DNA of 64,000 nucleotides from Asterella californica (GCA_036924285.1 JAYKYS010000002.1:7812001-7876000), one strand, 5' to 3'. Shown: positions 42,316 to 54,576, numbered from the stretch's first letter. Program-made: numbers and translations. Notes: generated from the sequence alone by a model not told the origin.

Positions 42316-45300
42316 GTACCACTATAGAGCGGGATTTTGGTGGTGCGCAAGAGAAGGTACTCTCGCTTGATGGAGATAGTGCCTTTTGTACAGGGTTTAT
42401 TGGATTTTCAGAGTGTGGGATTGCTGTCTATAAGAAGATAGAAGAGCTGAGAAGAAAAGAACAAAAACATTTGCGTGGTGTTGAGTTGATGTTGAAAGAG
42501 TTGGGTGAGCTAGAAGGGGATGAATGGATTTCTGGTGTTTATGAAGAGGATGGGTTGGAGGATCCTTTGCGAGAGATCATGTCTATTGGATGGGAGGATA
42601 TGGATAAGGTCGTGCAGATTCATTCAAGGGAGGTCTATTCGGTGATCGAATCATTCCGTGCACCAGAGGTTCAAGTTGAGACAAGGTACAAGACAGTGGA
42701 TAGGAAAGTAAAGCCAGTTGCTGGTCCTTTGCCGGAAGACACCAACCAACAGATGGATCGAGCTTCAAAGGAGAAGAGTTTGAAAGATCCTGCAATGATA
42801 GGACACAAGTTCACGGAGAAGACCCTTGAAGAGCTGAAGATTGGATCTGATGGGTCTCTTCTATCAGAAGAGAGGATGTGCTTCAAGGAGATGCTTTCAA
42901 GACATGGGAAAGCATTTGCTTTTGAGCCACTTGAGATTGGATGTGTAGATCCGTACATTGTTACCCCGATGGTTATCTTCACGGTACCGCATGTGCCATG
43001 GAACCTGAGACCAATTCCAGTACCGAGGGCTCACTTGCCCAAACTAGTGGAGTTGCTGAAGGAGAAGATGCGGATGAAGATCTTGGAGCCGTCGTTTGCA
43101 CCATATTCAAGCAGATGGTTTACAGTACCAAAGAAGAATGGGTCGCTGCGGTTCATCCAAGACATGCAGCCGGTGAACGCAGTAACAATCAGAAATGCTG
43201 GGGTGGGACCGATTGTGGATGAGTTTGCAGAAGCGTTTGCAGGAAGAGCGATTTACTCAATGGGAGATCTTTACTCGGGGTATGATCAGTTTCAACTAGC
43301 GGAGGAGAGCAGAAGCTTCACGACAATGAGGACACCTTTGGGGTTGGTTAGGATGTGTACCTTACCACAGGGAGCTACCAACTCGGTAGCACACATGATG
43401 AACGGGATGAATCGAGTTCTAAGAGACTTCATTCCTGAAAAGACGATGCCGTTCTTGGATGACATCCCCATTAAAGGATGTGTGGAAGATGAGAAGGATG
43501 AAGCATTAGATCAGAGGGGGTGTCGGCGATACGTCACTGATCACATCGCAGACTGTGAGAAGATCCTATCTCGACTTGAGGAAGTTCATCTTACGTTGTC
43601 AGGTGCGAAGTCTACTTTTGGGGTTAGAGAGGTTTTGATCGTTGGTCATTTGTGTGGATCGTTTGGTCGGAAGCCAGATCCGAACAAGGTGGATGCGATT
43701 GGAAGGATGAAGGAGGTTTGCAACTCGCTGACAGAAGTAAGAAGATTTTTGGGTGCTTGTGTATTCTACCACATTTGGATTCCTCATTATGCGCATGTGG
43801 CGGATCTGTTGTATGGATTGTTGCGTAAGGGTCATAAGTTCAGATGGGAGGAAGAGCATACTGATGCGGTAAAGAAGCTGAAGTCTTTACTATCATCTCC
43901 TCCAGTCCTGGGAAGGATTGATTACAAGGGTGCTAGGCCGGTGATTCTTACTGTGGATACAAGCCCAGTTGCAATTGGATGGGCAGTCGGACAGGATGAC
44001 GAGGATGGAGACAGGTTTGCGGTTAGGTTCGGAGCGAAGGTGTTAAGTCCTCGACAACGTGCTTATCCGTAAGTGAAGAGAGAACTGTGGGGTATTGTTT
44101 CAGCTATGAAAACTGAGAAAGAGTATTTGATTGGAGCAGTAGTGGTGGTTGAAACTGATTGCTTGCCGTTGTTAGGGATGATCATGAATTGTTCAACCCC
44201 TGATATTGCGATGTTACGATGGATCGCATATATTAAGTCGTTGAACCCGGAGTTTAGACATATTGCAGGGAAGGATAATCTGATGGCGGATATGTTATCT
44301 CGGGCTCAATATGATGGGGAAGATGAGATGATAGAAGACATTGACGACGTGGGTACAGAGTTCTATTCGATTGCACAGACAGGAAGGGAAGAAGAGTTGT
44401 TTGTTGAAGGGTTGTATGATGGTGATTTGCTTGATATCGGGAGGTACCTTAGTACGATGGTTAAGCAGACAGGTTGGACGGATGAGAGGTTTCGGAGAGT
44501 TCGAAGGAAGGCCTACAACTTCATGTTGCAGGATGATTTTCTTTGGAAACGACCGAAGCAGAAAGGTGGGGTACCGCTACGGGTGATTTGCAATAAGGAA
44601 GATCAGCAGAAGTTGCTCAAGGCATTCCATGAGAGTCTTTGGGCTGGACATCGAGGGATTTGGGCCACTTTTACCAAGATGAAAGAGCGGTATTGGTGAA
44701 AAAACATGTACAGGGATGTTGTATCTTTTGTAGAGTCTTGTTTGACATGTCAGATGTATTCGAACATCCGACATCGTGAAGGATTACATCCAACTTATCC
44801 GCTGGCAATACATTTCAAGTGGGTGGTAGACTTGGTGATTATGCCGGTTGGGTTGTGGCAGATGAGATACTTGGTACTTGCTAGAGAAGATCTATCAAAT
44901 CAAGTTGAGGGTAGAGCGCTTCGGACGAAGACAACTGAAGAGGTATGTAAATTTCTCTTGGAAGAGGTTGTTTGTCGGTATGGATGTGTGGGAAAGATCA
45001 CTGTAGACCGGGGAGAGTTAGATGCACACGAGGCTCGTGAATTCTTTGCAAGGTGTGGGGTGAGGTTGTCACTGACAACTGCTTACAACCCCGAAGAGAA
45101 TGCCAAGAGTGAACGTGGTCATCCACCCATTGTGAAGGCTTTGGTGAAGGCTTGCAACGGAAGGGTGCGCGAGTGGCCTCGACTCTTACCATTTGCGTTA
45201 TGGGCAGATAGAACGACGCACAGCTCGGTGACAGGTTACATGCCGGTGGAACTCATCACAGGTCAGAAGCCTATCATGCCGATTGAAGAACACGTTCTGA

Positions 45301-45782
45301 CATGGAGTGTGTTACCTTGGGAGGACAATTTGACTAGAGAAGAGCTTCTTGCTATTCGAATTAGGCAGTTAGAGAGAAGACTAGAGGATATCCAAATTGC
45401 TTTGGATAGGCTGCGAGAAGCACGGTTGAAGAACAAGGTCAGATTTGATCAGCGATATCGTTTGAGACCCAGGGAAATCAAAGAAGGTGATTGGGTGTTA
45501 GTCTATGACAACAGTCTAGACAACCAGCATAGTGCACTCCGGAAGTTTTCCAAAAGATGGTTTGGTCCGTATGTGGTGAAGAAGGTTCATGACAACGCAA
45601 CTTACGCCCTGCAAGAGTTGGATGGAACGAGCTTGAAGGTACCAGTGGCAGGTAAACGTGTCAAGATTTTCAAAAAGAGAGATGAGGAGGTCGATCTAGC
45701 AGATATCTTGACGGAGTTTCAGTTTGAGGATGAGGATTATGCAGAAGATCTTGAAGGTGAGGTTGGTTACGATGGGAAGTAG
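42294..45782 (+). pseudogene. Outer pol: reverse transcriptase, RNase H, integrase
   Basis: The pol frame opens after TGA 42291-42293, one base back from the gag-protease frame. A TTTT run at 42306-42309 inside the 22-bp overlap would allow minus-one slippage. RT has YSSRWFTVPKKNGSLRF, YSMGDLYSGYDQF, TLPQGATNSVAHM and MPFLDDIPIKG, the last replacing the common YIDD.. form. RNase H has TVDTSPVAIGWAV; integrase has the zinc pair CLTCQ, acidic residues in VVDLV, TVDRG and NAKSERG, and a WFGPYVVKKV module. Two stops cut the frame: TAA 44070-44072 (between RNase H motifs) and TGA 44697-44699 (within the integrase zinc region). Both look like one-base C-to-T type changes of CAA and TGG. Confidence 0.9.
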
Positions 45783-45845
45783 GACGATAAGCCGGTCCAC
45801 TCCTTGGTTGGTATCTCTGGTGCATACCGGAGGATGTACAGGTTC

Positions 45846-45856
45846 AGAGGGGGTGG
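45846..45856 (+). other. Polypurine tract of the outer element, unit 1
   Basis: AGAGGGGGTGG one base before the TGTCGTATCG start of LTR 2. Repeated at 62666-62676. Confidence 0.85.
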
Positions 45857-45857
45857 C

Positions 45858-47879
45858 TGTCGTATCGTGGACCGGCTCCTACTTGAAATTCAAACTTCGA
45901 TGCTTGTCGCTCCAAAGACACTCATGAGGAATAAGCTAGGCCCCAGCTTACGAGTTTTTGGCACAATCTCAGATCTCCATTTTCATCGCATAGATGGGTA
46001 GAGCTCCTTGTCAGCTTTCCACAGGCACTTTGTCTACTTCGTTTGGACGCTTAGTGGAAAAGTTACAGGACTCGAAAGATGGAGAAAATAAGCTAGGCCT
46101 CAGCTTACGGGTTTTTGGCACCACTTCGGATCTTCGTTTTTATCGCACCAGTGGATAGAGCTCCTTGTCAGCTTTCCATAGACACTTCATCTACTTCGTT
46201 TGGACGCCTAGTGGAGCAGTTACAGGACTCGAAAGATGGAGAAAACAAGCTAGGCCCCAACTTACGGGCTTTTGACGCAACTTCGGATCTTCGCTTTCAT
46301 CACATAGATGGGTAGAGCTCGCTGTCAGCTTTCCATGGGCATCTTGTTTACTTCGTTTGGACATCCAGAGAAGAAGTTATGCGATTCGAAAGAAGGTAAA
46401 ATCAAGCTAGGCCCCTAGTTACTTGCTGACTGGGTATTTAGGGCTTCAGGCGTTATATCAAAGACGCAAGGGGCCTGCTTCTTATTATTGAGGGTTGAAC
46501 TTCGTACGTACAGACTGTTTGCAAGGGGGCTGCTTAAGGGGCTTGCTTGTTCCTACGACCTGTCGGTGGATGTTTTGGAGAATTGGGAAGTCCAATACAC
46601 GCGCGCAAGGTGTCATCGGGTTCAGATCTGTGCAGCCTACGCACAGGTTAAGATGGTTCTTGAAGAGACGGATCGGGGGTTGTGTTCTGGGAGAAATTGA
46701 GACGCAGGGAGCAGAATTGAGATTTTCAGTTACCTGTGAAGGAGAGTTGGACCGTTCGGGCTGTTCCGGAGTCCAAACTTGCTGTCCTTGGATCCATCGG
46801 GATCAGAACAACGAATTCTTCAGGAAATTGAAGACGATACAAAGTTTTATCGGGCGGTTTGAGAGTTGTGAGAGAAATTGGCTCGCAGGGAAGCGCTTGC
46901 GTCAAGTTTTCATCGCCTGCGACCTGAGATTGGATTGTTCTTCACGATCGGTGAGCCAAGCTCTTTGTTCTTGGTGCCTACGCGATCAGGGAGTCCTCAT
47001 GTACGCATAGGGGAAGACTGTAAGTGAATTGGATTGTTGGTTTGGGTGTGGTGAGCAAATTTGAGCCGCAGGGAGCCGATTTACGTCAGTTTTTTGTAGC
47101 CTGCGACCAAATTTCTCGAGTAGTTTTGCAAGGGGAACTCCAAACAGCTTGTTTGGAGTCTTGTTGGGTTCAGGGTAGCCAGATCTACCTACCAGCGAAG
47201 ACGGATATCAGTTTAGAAGATCCGTTTGTGCGGTGTGAGCGGTTTTAAGCCACAGGGAGGAGTTTTTGAAGGTTCGGTCACCTGCGACCGAAAATTGGTA
47301 ATATCTCGACTGACGGGAGTCGGATCTGAAGGTTTCTTGGATCAACGGAGTCAGGGAAGGAGACCCTATCAACATTTGAAGATCGTTTGGCGAAAAGAGA
47401 AAGTTTTCAGATAGGTCTTTTTCGGTTCCTTCGCTACAAGTTTCGTCCTTTTGAGTTCGTTAAGCACTTAGGATGTTGTGTATGGCTTGTGGTAGCTAGC
47501 TTTAGCCAAGAGCTAGTGTGTGGATGTGGTTTGGACTTGGGTTTGGATCGCATGATATTGTTGTGGCTCTGGTTGTTAGCAAAGAGAAGTTCCTCTTGCT
47601 TTGAGCTACGCTTTGGCGATTTCAGACTAGGGTTGCGTTTCAGGGGTTTGTTTTAGGGCTTCTGAAGTAGGTTACAGACCGCTCTGGTCTTTTCCTCAGT
47701 TTTGTGCTGTTTGGAGAAAGAATCGACAGTGTACATACTTTCAGAGTGGTATATATCGCAGCATTCCTTTTCGTGGTTGTTCTTCTCTGTCTTGTCTCTG
47801 TTTGGCACACAGCATCTCCACAGCCAGGAACCTCGCGTTTTCCTGGACATCCTTCACGCACAAAATATCCGACACGATA
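45858..47879 (+). repeat. Outer LTR 2, shared by units 1 and 2 and apparently hybrid
   Basis: 2022 bp. Its first ~1.6 kb differs from LTR 1 at about 25 places but matches LTR 3 with one difference (46812 against 63632). Its last ~400 bp match LTR 1 without difference. It serves as the 3' LTR of the first copy and the 5' LTR of the second. It contains the 157-bp repeats (45933-46421), the ~183-bp modules and the hairpin. Confidence 0.93.
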
Positions 47880-47882
47880 CGG

Positions 47883-47899
47883 TGGTGAACTCGACGTGA
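47883..47899 (+). other. Candidate primer binding site, unit 2
   Basis: Identical to 31062-31078 and at the same distance from the LTR end. Confidence 0.5.
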
Positions 47900-47955
47900 A
47901 GGTCTGGGGTGGAGATTTCTTCTGTGTGTGAACTTTGAAGAAGAGATTGGCAGTC

Positions 47956-48763
47956 ATGAGTGGGGATGAGAAAAGTGATGGAGATGGAGCTAGTGGTTCA
48001 AGTGTTTTGCCGAAGGTGCAGTTGGATCCAGCGACTGCATCGATGTTCCAAGCTTTCACTATGTTCTTACGGCAGCAACAATCTGATGAGCGGAAGGAAG
48101 CTTTGGCAACAAAGGCGCTACAAGCGGTGGTCAGCAAGATTGACCAGTTTGAAGGGAAAGATGTCTCAAGATATTTGAGGCATTATGTGAAGGAGATGGA
48201 GCTGAACCGGGTCTCAGAAGATGAGATGATTGAGACGTTTGAGTTAGCAGCAGCTCCAGAGATTAGGGATCATGTTAAAATGCTAACGAAGCATTTTAAC
48301 AAGGATTGGGAGACGTTTGCTCGTGCCTTGATGGATGAGTACTTCTTGGAGGACTCTGATCGAGTCACCAAGAAGTCCTTCTTGGAGTGGGTTGAGCAAC
48401 CAAGGAAGGGTCTACAAGCTACTGAGTTGCTCAGGGAGTTTGAGAAGCAGTTTTCACGGCTAACCAGGATGGAGAAGTTGACGTTGCAGTCCAACAAGAC
48501 AGAGCTATTTCTCTGGGCTGCAGATGAGAAGTTGCAGGAGAAGCTAGAGGTACTTCTGGAAGACCGGGAGGAGGACGATGGATTGACTAGCAGCTGGAAG
48601 AAGGTTGAAGAAGCTGTTGGTCTGCTCACCAAGAGGGAGCGGAGGCGAGAGAAGGTTCCTGTTAGGAGACTGGCGCCAACACCTACAGCTGTAACACCTG
48701 TTCATGTAGTCCGACCAGTGGTTCCTGTTGCTAGACAGGTAGTACCAGTTGCTCCAGCTGTTC
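47956..48763 (+). pseudogene. Outer gag, N-terminal part, unit 2
   Basis: Same as 31135-31942 apart from Arg to Trp at 48512. Cut at the same base by the nested element. Confidence 0.88.
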
Positions 48764-49677
48764 TGTAAACCCTCCGCGGTCCTAACGATCAACTACCCCC
48801 CGATCTCTCAACCTCCACGATCGTCATCCACGAATCTGCAAATGTCGGGCCTGTCTCTCACTCAGGGGTCACCTCTGATGGCTTTGATGGAAGCACACCA
48901 TGAATCTTGAAGGGAAAAATGCTAAGTTCACTCTCATTCATACACCCACAAACTTATCAACTAAAATCTCCATAATCTCATCCACTAAAATCCTCCATTC
49001 TAACGACGTCTCTCAAGTTCTCACATGCTAAAAATGTCCCACACTCTCTATATTACTCAAGTTGTCATTACGACAATGTGAAAACAAGGATGAGGAGCTC
49101 TTCTCTACTCCTCTATTTATACATTCTAGGTTTTTACTTTGGTACCCCCGGTAACTCAGCCGTAACTACTTTTACCGGGTTTTACTAAGATATTACTTAA
49201 GGTAAAAGCATTGATCACATGGGCTTTTTATCTTTTCACATGGGCTTATTCCTTCAAAGTCAACAACTTCTAGAAGGATTCTGGAATATTCTCAAGGAAT
49301 CTCGAATTTCCACCCCCCTCTACACTAGGACCCACTAAAAAGGAAACATGTGGAATCTCTTCTTGTTTTTAATGCCCACAAAGTCCACAACTTTAATCCA
49401 ACCACTAATATCAAGTCAAAAAGGAGATAAGGGATACTTTCCACCTCCTTTCTACCTTTTAGACAAGATGACAAGATAGTAGTGCTCACTCTTTAGCAAA
49501 TATCTGAATTCTGCCAAAAGTACAGCTAAGTTTAACCATAACTAACTTTTAGATAGTCATGACTAACTTGATACATCCTTAAAGTACTTTGGCAGCCAAT
49601 AAACATTCTCAACACTTAGTTATAACTAAACACCTTACTAATAGACAAACTTCCTATGTGTAACATAGGTCGTTACA
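48764..49677 (-). repeat. Inner 3' LTR, unit 2
   Basis: 914 bp, one C shorter than the other three inner LTRs. Confidence 0.95.
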
Positions 49678-49688
49678 TTTTACCCCCG
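49678..49688 (-). other. Polypurine tract of the inner element, unit 2
   Basis: Same sequence and position relative to the LTR as 32858-32868. Confidence 0.8.
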
Positions 49689-49690
49689 GA

Positions 49691-52600
49691 CTAAATTTTC
49701 GCTCCGTCCTCGGAGTGAAGAGAGAACTTTCGTCGATGAAACAACTTCAACTTGTCATGGTTGACCCGATCGAATCTCCTTCCTCCCAACTCCTGAAGGT
49801 CATATGTGAAGTTGCTCCACACCTTATCTACAACAAAAGGACCAAAATATCTCGGAAGAAACTTCTTCCTAGCCCTCTTGAATCTGATAGCATCATACAA
49901 CATAACCCAATCTCCGACTTGAAAAGGTTTTACCTCCCTCTTGCCCAACCGTTTGTCGTAACTCTTCTTTTGATACGCCTGAGCTCGTTCCATCCGGATC
50001 ATTGCTACCGCTCGGGTCTCTTCCAACTCCATGAGTTGCTCCCTTCTTGATCTGACCACGTCTTCTCCTCTCGACCTCTTCAACTTTCGTTGAATAGTTT
50101 GAAAAGTATCCAATTCGAATTGGATCGGCAACTTGGACTCCACTCCATAAACCAGTCGAAATGGGGAGTACCCAGTAGAAGTCTTTGTTGTCGTTCGATA
50201 CTCCCATAAGATGGCATGTAGCCTCTTATCCCAAGTATGTTTCGCAGTCTCAACACCAGCATCTTTGGCGAGCATCATACAAAGTGTAAGATTGGTCTTC
50301 TCCGCAAGACCATTAGCATTTGGTTTGTATGAGGTCGTTACTCGTGGCTTGATAGAAAAGTGTTGTAGCATAGCAATAGTCATGCTCCCTACAAACTCTC
50401 CTCCTCTATCTGAGACCAACTCTAACGGACATCCAAATCTTGTGATGATCCTCTCCCATAAGAATCTACCGACTTCTGTTTCATTGGTCTCTCTCAAAGG
50501 TCTAGCCTCTACCCACTTGGTACAATAGTCAGTGGCGACTACAATGTATCTATTGCCTCGAGGTGTCTTATTAAGAGGACCTACAAAGTCAATACCCCAC
50601 TTCTCAAATGGTCCTAACACGGGAATTGATCTTAACGGAGGTGTTCTAGTAGACTTCAGAGCAAATGCTTGACATACGTCGCAAGTTTTGCAATAGTCTA
50701 AACACTCTTTGAAAATCCCTCTCCAGTGGTAACCCGCATCCAAAATCTTGAAGGCTGTTATCTTACCAGCAAAGTGACCTCCGCAAACAGTTCCGTCGTG
50801 AAACTCGTGCATTAGCTTGAATGCCTCCTTCTGACCAACTGCTCTCCTTAGTAACCCATCTGCTCCTTGATGAAACAGAATTCCCTCTACCATGGTGTAA
50901 GGTTTGCATCTCTTGATCAACGCGTTACGTTCTCGGGTATGCATACCTTCCGGAAAAGAGCCATCTGCAAGGAAACTCCAGATTTCCTTATACTCGTCCG
51001 GTATCTCCTCAATGCTTGTGATGGTCATCAGATGCTCGTCTGGAAACGAATCGTCAAATGGTTCTTCTCCCTCATCATCATAAGCCCTCGACAAAAGATC
51101 AGCATTCGCATGCTTTTTCCCTGGTCTATCTTCGATCACATAATCGTATTCTGTTAGAAGGATCTTCCAACGAGCAATACGACCTTCGACATTAGGCTTA
51201 TTAAAGATATACTTTAAAGCCTTGTGATCTGTGACTATGGAAAATTTCCCTCCTAGCAAGTAATGTCGGAATTTCTTCAATCCAAAGATCACCGCTAATC
51301 CTTCTCGTTCAGTCACGGAGTAATTCTTCTCCGCTGGAACCATCTGCCTACTAGCATAAGCTATAGGATGATCATGCCCATCTCCATCTAGCTGACTTAA
51401 TGTACATCCGATTGCTACATTGGAGGCATCCGTATACAGAATAAATGCTTTACTCCACTCAGGTTTAGCAAGTATAGGAGCTGTCACCAATGCCTTTTTC
51501 AGCTCCTCAAATGCTTCCTTTGCCTTCTGATCATGCACTATCAAGTCAAAATCAACTCCCTTCTTCATGTACATAGTCAAAGCTATTGCTTTGTTTGAGA
51601 AGGAAAAGACAAACCTACGATAATATCCAACCATGCCAAGAAACTGCCTCAACTTTGTCAAGTTGATCGGAAATGGAAGATCCACAATCTTCTTCACCTT
51701 CTCAGGATCTACCGCAATCCCATTCTTGGAAATGATGTGCCCTAACAGCAGACCTTCTTCGCAGCCAAAGATGCACTTCTCTGGATTTAGAGAAGCGTTG
51801 GCTTGCTCCAACCGCTGCAAAACTTTGATCACATGATCAAAGTGGTCCTCCTTTCGTCCGTACACACAGAAATCGTCAATGAAATCCCGAACAAACTTCC
51901 CTATGAATGGTTCAAACACCTTGTTCATGAACCTTTGAAACGTGGCCGGAGCATTACACAATCCGAATGGCATCACCCGAAATGCAAATGTTCCCCAAGG
52001 AGTAGTGAAAGTAGTCAACTGTTGGTACTCCTGTGCTATCTTGATCTGGTTATACCCACTATAACCATCACCAAAGCTGTACCACTCATGACCAGCAACT
52101 TCCTCCAAAATCTCATCTATAAATGGTAGAGGATAATAATCCTTCTTGGTAACTGCATTCAGCTTCTTATAGTCTATGCACACTCGCAGCTTACCATTCT
52201 TCTTCTTGACAATCACAATGGGTGAAACCCATTCTGAGTTCTCCACCTCATAGATGAAACTCGCCTCCTTCAACTTGTCTATCTCCTCCTTGACCATCAT
52301 TGCTGTTGTAGGATTGACCCTTCTATGCTTCTGTCGAACTGGTCTTGCGTTCTCCTCCAATTCGATTCGATGAGTCTCGAGAGTCACCTCCTTCAAATCC
52401 TTGTAGCTGAAAGCAAACACATGGATATATTTTCGAAATATATCTAGGAATCTACTTTTCTCCTCTTGAGTGACATTGATACCAAACTTCAGGGTAGAGA
52501 GTCTTCTCACAATCTCTGCCTCACTCAACTCTTCTTTGTCAGGATCTTTCTCCACTGCTGGTCGAGGCAACAAGTCAATAGCACTAAGCTGATGTAATGA

Positions 52601-52702
52601 TTCATCTCGACCAAATCCTTCGTCCTCAGACGAGGATTCTTGATCGTAAGAATCTCCGGTATCTATTTCTGAGACACTCTGATCGTCCTCCGTATCAGAT
52701 TC
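49691..52702 (-). CDS. Inner pol, unit 2
   Basis: Same frame and motifs as 32871-35882, uninterrupted. Differences seen: Gln to His before the RT core (52325), Ala to Val and Ser to Pro in the RNase H to integrase link (51189, 51123). Catalytic residues are unchanged, so two intact copies of this pol lie in the window. Confidence 0.93.
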   Translation of the reverse strand, partial: ESDTEDDQSVSEIDTGDSYDQESSSEDEGFGRDESLHQLSAIDLLPRPAVEKDPDKEELSEAEIVRRLSTLKFGINVTQEEKSRFLDIFRKYIHVFAFSYKDLKEVTLETHRIELEENARPVRQKHRRVNPTTAMMVKEEIDKLKEASFIYEVENSEWVSPIVIVKKKNGKLRVCIDYKKLNAVTKKDYYPLPFIDEILEEVAGHEWYSFGDGYSGYNQIKIAQEYQQLTTFTTPWGTFAFRVMPFGLCNAPATFQRFMNKVFEPFIGKFVRDFIDDFCVYGRKEDHFDHVIKVLQRLEQANASLNPEKCIFGCEEGLLLGHIISKNGIAVDPEKVKKIVDLPFPINLTKLRQFLGMVGYYRRFVFSFSNKAIALTMYMKKGVDFDLIVHDQKAKEAFEELKKALVTAPILAKPEWSKAFILYTDASNVAIGCTLSQLDGDGHDHPIAYASRQMVPAEKNYSVTEREGLAVIFGLKKFRHYLLGGKFSIVTDHKALKYIFNKPNVEGRIARWKILLTEYDYVIEDRPGKKHANADLLSRAYDDEGEEPFDDSFPDEHLMTITSIEEIPDEYKEIWSFLADGSFPEGMHTRERNALIKRCKPYTMVEGILFHQGADGLLRRAVGQKEAFKLMHEFHDGTVCGGHFAGKITAFKILDAGYHWRGIFKECLDYCKTCDVCQAFALKSTRTPPLRSIPVLGPFEKWGIDFVGPLNKTPRGNRYIVVATDYCTKWVEARPLRETNETEVGRFLWERIITRFGCPLELVSDRGGEFVGSMTIAMLQHFSIKPRVTTSYKPNANGLAEKTNLTLCMMLAKDAGVETAKHTWDKRLHAILWEYRTTTKTSTGYSPFRLVYGVESKLPIQFELDTFQTIQRKLKRSRGEDVVRSRREQLMELEETRAVAMIRMERAQAYQKKSYDKRLGKREVKPFQVGDWVMLYDAIRFKRARKKFLPRYFGPFVVDKVWSNFTYDLQELGGRRFDRVNHDKLKLFHRRKFSLHSEDGAKI

Positions 52703-53806
52703 TCAGTAGTCACTAGTGGGTCTATCAGAGTCAGAAGTCACAACTCCAACACCCGAGAGAGGAACTATCACTCTATGATCTCTAGGCCCAATCCGTAAGT
52801 ATCCCTTGTGCCACCTATCAGTGGTGCGCACAGCTCTCAACCAAGGCCTACCTAGGAGCAAATCATAACTAGAGTCCTTTAACACTTGAAAGGACATCAA
52901 TGTTTGAACTCCCATCACAGACACGACCACCTTCTCTAACACACCAAGAGGTCTTACCCGTTGCTTGTTAGCCATCCCCACGACAATGCTAGCCGGGCGA
53001 GTTGGTTCCATCCCCAACTTCTTCATCAACCTCTCCGATATGGCGTTGACAGCCGATCCTCCATCCACCAATACGTTAGAGACGTAGTGACCATTCAACC
53101 GGACTTCAATCTTTGAAGCCCTAGTGCATACCTCTGAAGCATGCACATCCACCACACCAACTCCCACTGACTTTGATGTCTTGCTCTTGGGTTTCTTCTT
53201 CTTGCTTCTCTTAGAACTCAGTCCTCCTCTGAGTTCTCTTCGTAAGCTTGGATTAAGTGCGATCAGTTGTCCAACAGTGATGTTGGCTTTCTGAGCACCC
53301 ACATCTTCAACCACATCATATCCCGCTTGGGAAGATGAAATGGTGAAATCCGCCATCCCCAGCTTCCTTCTTGGCTCCCTTGGTGTACTCGAAATATTAC
53401 TCGAACGAGTACTTCTACTTGCTGACTCCTCCATGAAAACCGGTTCATCAGAAAATCGAGTTCTTTTCCTTTCTTGAGCTAAAAGCTCCACCGGTGCATG
53501 AGAAGAGTTTGAACTCTCTCCTTTCTCGTAGATGGGATCTCGCACGACATCGATAGTAGCCACCCCCTTGTCTCGTCCTTGTGATGGATTTCCTCCACCC
53601 ACATTCATTCTGACAGCTTCGGCACCTCTTGCTCCGTTGTTAGGACAATTTCGCTGGAAATGAGAACCTCCACACGTCCAACAAGTGATTCCTCCAAAGT
53701 TACCTTGGTTGCCTCCAAAGTTACCTTGATTTCCTCGGTTGGGATTGTTGTCGTAACCTCTTTGACCTCCTCCTCCACCTTTGTTCCTCCATTCTCGTAA
53801 CTGCAC
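52703..53806 (-). CDS. Inner gag C-terminus and protease, unit 2
   Basis: Same as 35883-36986 including the terminal TGA. One conservative Ile to Val change (52958) lies in the protease region. Confidence 0.82.
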   Translation of the reverse strand: MQLREWRNKGGGGGQRGYDNNPNRGNQGNFGGNQGNFGGITCWTCGGSHFQRNCPNNGARGAEAVRMNVGGGNPSQGRDKGVATIDVVRDPIYEKGESSNSSHAPVELLAQERKRTRFSDEPVFMEESASRSTRSSNISSTPREPRRKLGMADFTISSSQAGYDVVEDVGAQKANITVGQLIALNPSLRRELRGGLSSKRSKKKKPKSKTSKSVGVGVVDVHASEVCTRASKIEVRLNGHYVSNVLVDGGSAVNAISERLMKKLGMEPTRPASIVVGMANKQRVRPLGVLEKVVVSVMGVQTLMSFQVLKDSSYDLLLGRPWLRAVRTTDRWHKGYLRIGPRDHRVIVPLSGVGVVTSDSDRPTSDY

Positions 53807-54576
53807 ACGTTTATCTTGAGATCCGCAAGAGTATCGGTGATGCTCTTCAGCTCGGCATGAAAATCAGAGGTGGCAGTAGACATCATTGTTGGGACAAACG
53901 GTCTTGGTCCCACCGTTGGAGTAGGAGCTGACGTTGAAGCAATCACCAATTGTGATGGTGCAGGTGCGATCGTTGTGACTACACCAGGAGTCGAAGTTGA
54001 CACCAGAGCAGCATGATGAGGTTGGATGATATCTCCTTCATCCAAACTCTCTTCCATATTTGTCGCAATCTTGATGGCCTCCGCTTTTGTTGCTGGCTTC
54101 TCGTACCTCACTTGGGTTCGAATTGAAGGCCTCAACCCTCCCACCAAGTTCTTGGTCAACACTGCTCCAATCCCCGCCATCGTTAACTCCACATTGTCTC
54201 CACTCTTCCGTAGGACCGTCCGAAACCGTTGCTCCAACTTATCCACCCTTTCGGCATATTGCCGAACTTTCTCGTCGTCCCGTTGCTTCAAATGAGTAAG
54301 CTCCACCATGAGCTTCTCATAACTCTCTTCTGGAAGAAATTCTTCGATGAGTGCATTACTCAACGTCTCCCATGTGTCCTCAACTGCACCAGGTGTCTTG
54401 CTCTTCACTCGGTCTTCATACCACGTAAGAGCAAAATCTTCTAAAAACTCTAGCAGTAACAACACTCATTCTTCCTTCCTTCTCACGTTGTTTCCGATGC
54501 AACCCCTTTTGAAGTCTCGTACAAATGGTTCTACATCTTCATTGTCCTTCCCATGAAACACTGGTAACTTCCCCAT
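53605..54576 (-). pseudogene. Inner gag with premature stop, unit 2
   Basis: Same as 36785-37756 with the TGA at 54466-54468. The base at 54471 differs from unit 1 (Gln to Glu before the stop). Confidence 0.8.

Larger units (their letters stand above)
29038..47879 (+). mobile_element. Outer Ty3-type element, first copy (LTR to LTR)
   Basis: LTR 29038-31058, primer site, gag, protease, RT, RNase H, integrase, polypurine tract, LTR 45858-47879. Without the nested insertion it is about 10.1 kb. The right LTR is also the left LTR of the next copy. Order PR-RT-RH-IN places it in Ty3/gypsy. Its integrase has no chromodomain. It cannot be autonomous: gag is split by the nested element and gag-pol carries three stop codons. 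Confidence 0.93.
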
